Shown in pieces: positions 63,528 through 64,000 of a stretch of 64,000 nt of DNA. The stretch covers positions 139,559 through 203,558 of the forward strand of contig NZ_VITV01000004.1 of the NCBI RefSeq assembly GCF_007828035.1. Direction: 5' to 3'. Position 1 is the stretch's first letter, and each line of letters starts with the position of its first letter. The notes beneath the pieces are model-generated. The model ran no database searches. It was given only the letters and a program-made list of their open reading frames with translations, and was not told the DNA's origin. The stretch is from Nitrospirillum amazonense. Its GTDB lineage: Bacteria; Pseudomonadota; Alphaproteobacteria; Azospirillales; Azospirillaceae. The translations under genes were made by a program, and so were the position numbers.

Positions 63528-64000
63528 TCAGTGCGGGGTCACCGGGGTCGCGGTGGGGGCCCGCGGCGTGAGGGGAATGCCGCCGTCATTGTGCGGCGTG
63601 GCCGCCGGATTCGCCGCCGGGCTGCCGGCGGGGCCCGGCCCGTCCGGGCCCTCATCGGGCGGCGGGGGCGGGCCATCGGGGAAGGGCGGATGATCGAAGC
63701 GACCCTCCGGCCATCCCGGCCCGCCCGGACCGCGCCCGTCAGGCCCGCGCCCGTCCGGACGGGGGCCATGCATACCGCCCAGGATGAAGGGGGCCTTCAT
63801 CTCCGACAGCTTCTTGCGGCCTTCGGGCGACATCCGGGATAGGGCGTCGACCAGGGCCGACTGGCGCGACGCCTCGAAGGCGCGGCGGCTGTCCGCCACC
63901 TTGCGCAGGGCAGCGGCAAAGGCCTGGGCGTCGAAGGGCTCGGCCGCCAGCAAGGGCTGGATTTCGGCCCAGCTTTCCCGGGCCTGCTTCTCCAGCGCCT
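63528..64000 (-). CDS. Spy/ZraP-like periplasmic protein (5' part cut off)
   Basis: The window ends inside this gene: the frame is open to base 64000. The visible 157 residues contain ALEKQARESWAEIQPLLAAEPFDAQAFAAALRKVADSRRAFEASRQSALVDALSRMSPEGRKKLSEM, which has the spacing of helical heavy-metal-resistance/Spy-CpxP-like proteins (a long hairpin of helices ending with LSPEGRxKL). The remainder is Pro/Gly/Asp-rich with GP(R/D)PDGRGP repeats and probably disordered. In related genomes such genes accompany ECF sigma factors; that neighbour would lie outside. Metal or envelope-stress function is inferred. Confidence 0.65.
   Translation of the reverse strand, partial: ALEKQARESWAEIQPLLAAEPFDAQAFAAALRKVADSRRAFEASRQSALVDALSRMSPEGRKKLSEMKAPFILGGMHGPRPDGRGPDGRGPGGPGWPEGRFDHPPFPDGPPPPPDEGPDGPGPAGSPAANPAATPHNDGGIPLTPRAPTATPVTPH

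Overview
The window is about 68% GC and reads as chromosomal core sequence of an alphaproteobacterium, most likely Rhodospirillales/Azospirillaceae (Azospirillum, Nitrospirillum or Niveispirillum type). The pointers are the proteobacterial GltB/GltD glutamate synthase, the lptC-lptA-lptB-rpoN-hpf-ptsN block, an NrnC-type RNase D, the lysC/ptsP/prfA/prmC/DUF4167 neighbourhood, intracellular PhaZ and a TerC-family membrane protein. The taxonomic call is an inference from gene content. I see no rRNA, CRISPR array, prophage or insertion sequence.

Layout. 1-600: non-coding, with a strong minus-strand terminator and a possible small RNA. 602-5610: glpK, then three tandem exported two-lobed retropepsin-like proteases. 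5799-11837 (minus): gltD-gltB. 12289-14347: uppP facing an NDUFA9-like SDR. 14600-15180: two near-identical promoter/tRNA-Leu(CAG)/terminator units 360 bp apart. 15238-21790: nrnC, the LPS transport genes lptC-lptA-lptB, sigma-54, long-form HPF and EIIA-Ntr. 21973-36940: ubiG (minus), then lysC, a nitronate monooxygenase-like flavoprotein, EI-Ntr (ptsP), rodZ, a GH39 hydrolase, ispG, prfA, prmC, DUF4167 and leuC. 37124-49593: small housekeeping and accessory genes: an Old Yellow Enzyme divergent from a MerR regulator with a textbook 19-bp-spacer operator, GFA, Nudix, DUF1178, methyltransferase, exported proteins, SDR, SIMPL-like, GST, GNAT, two paralogous lipoproteins and PHA depolymerase. 50075-64000: recQ, tRNA-Thr(CGT), a solitary phoU, a TerC protein with a structured leader, aconitase, two unknown Pro/Ala-rich proteins, a hybrid histidine kinase with HPt, and a cut-off Spy/ZraP-like periplasmic protein.

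Functional links. GltB/GltD, RpoN, PtsP (EI-Ntr) and PtsN (EIIA-Ntr) place nitrogen assimilation and its control close together; NPr (ptsO) is not in the window. LptC/A/B, UppP, RodZ and IspG serve the envelope. PhaZ and PtsN/PtsP point to carbon-storage control.

The most interesting observation is a family of nine dispersed intergenic elements of about 100-130 nt. Each has up to four hairpins. The stem sequences differ between copies but change in a compensatory way, while loops and linkers stay constant. In six of nine copies the same end faces the stop codon of a neighbouring gene, often within 3-7 nt, which suggests a mobile, structured 3'-UTR element. Other leads are a probable ~80-nt small RNA or leader terminator plus an H-type pseudoknot upstream of the TerC gene, and the triple tandem pepsin-like (double DTG/DSG) protease cluster.
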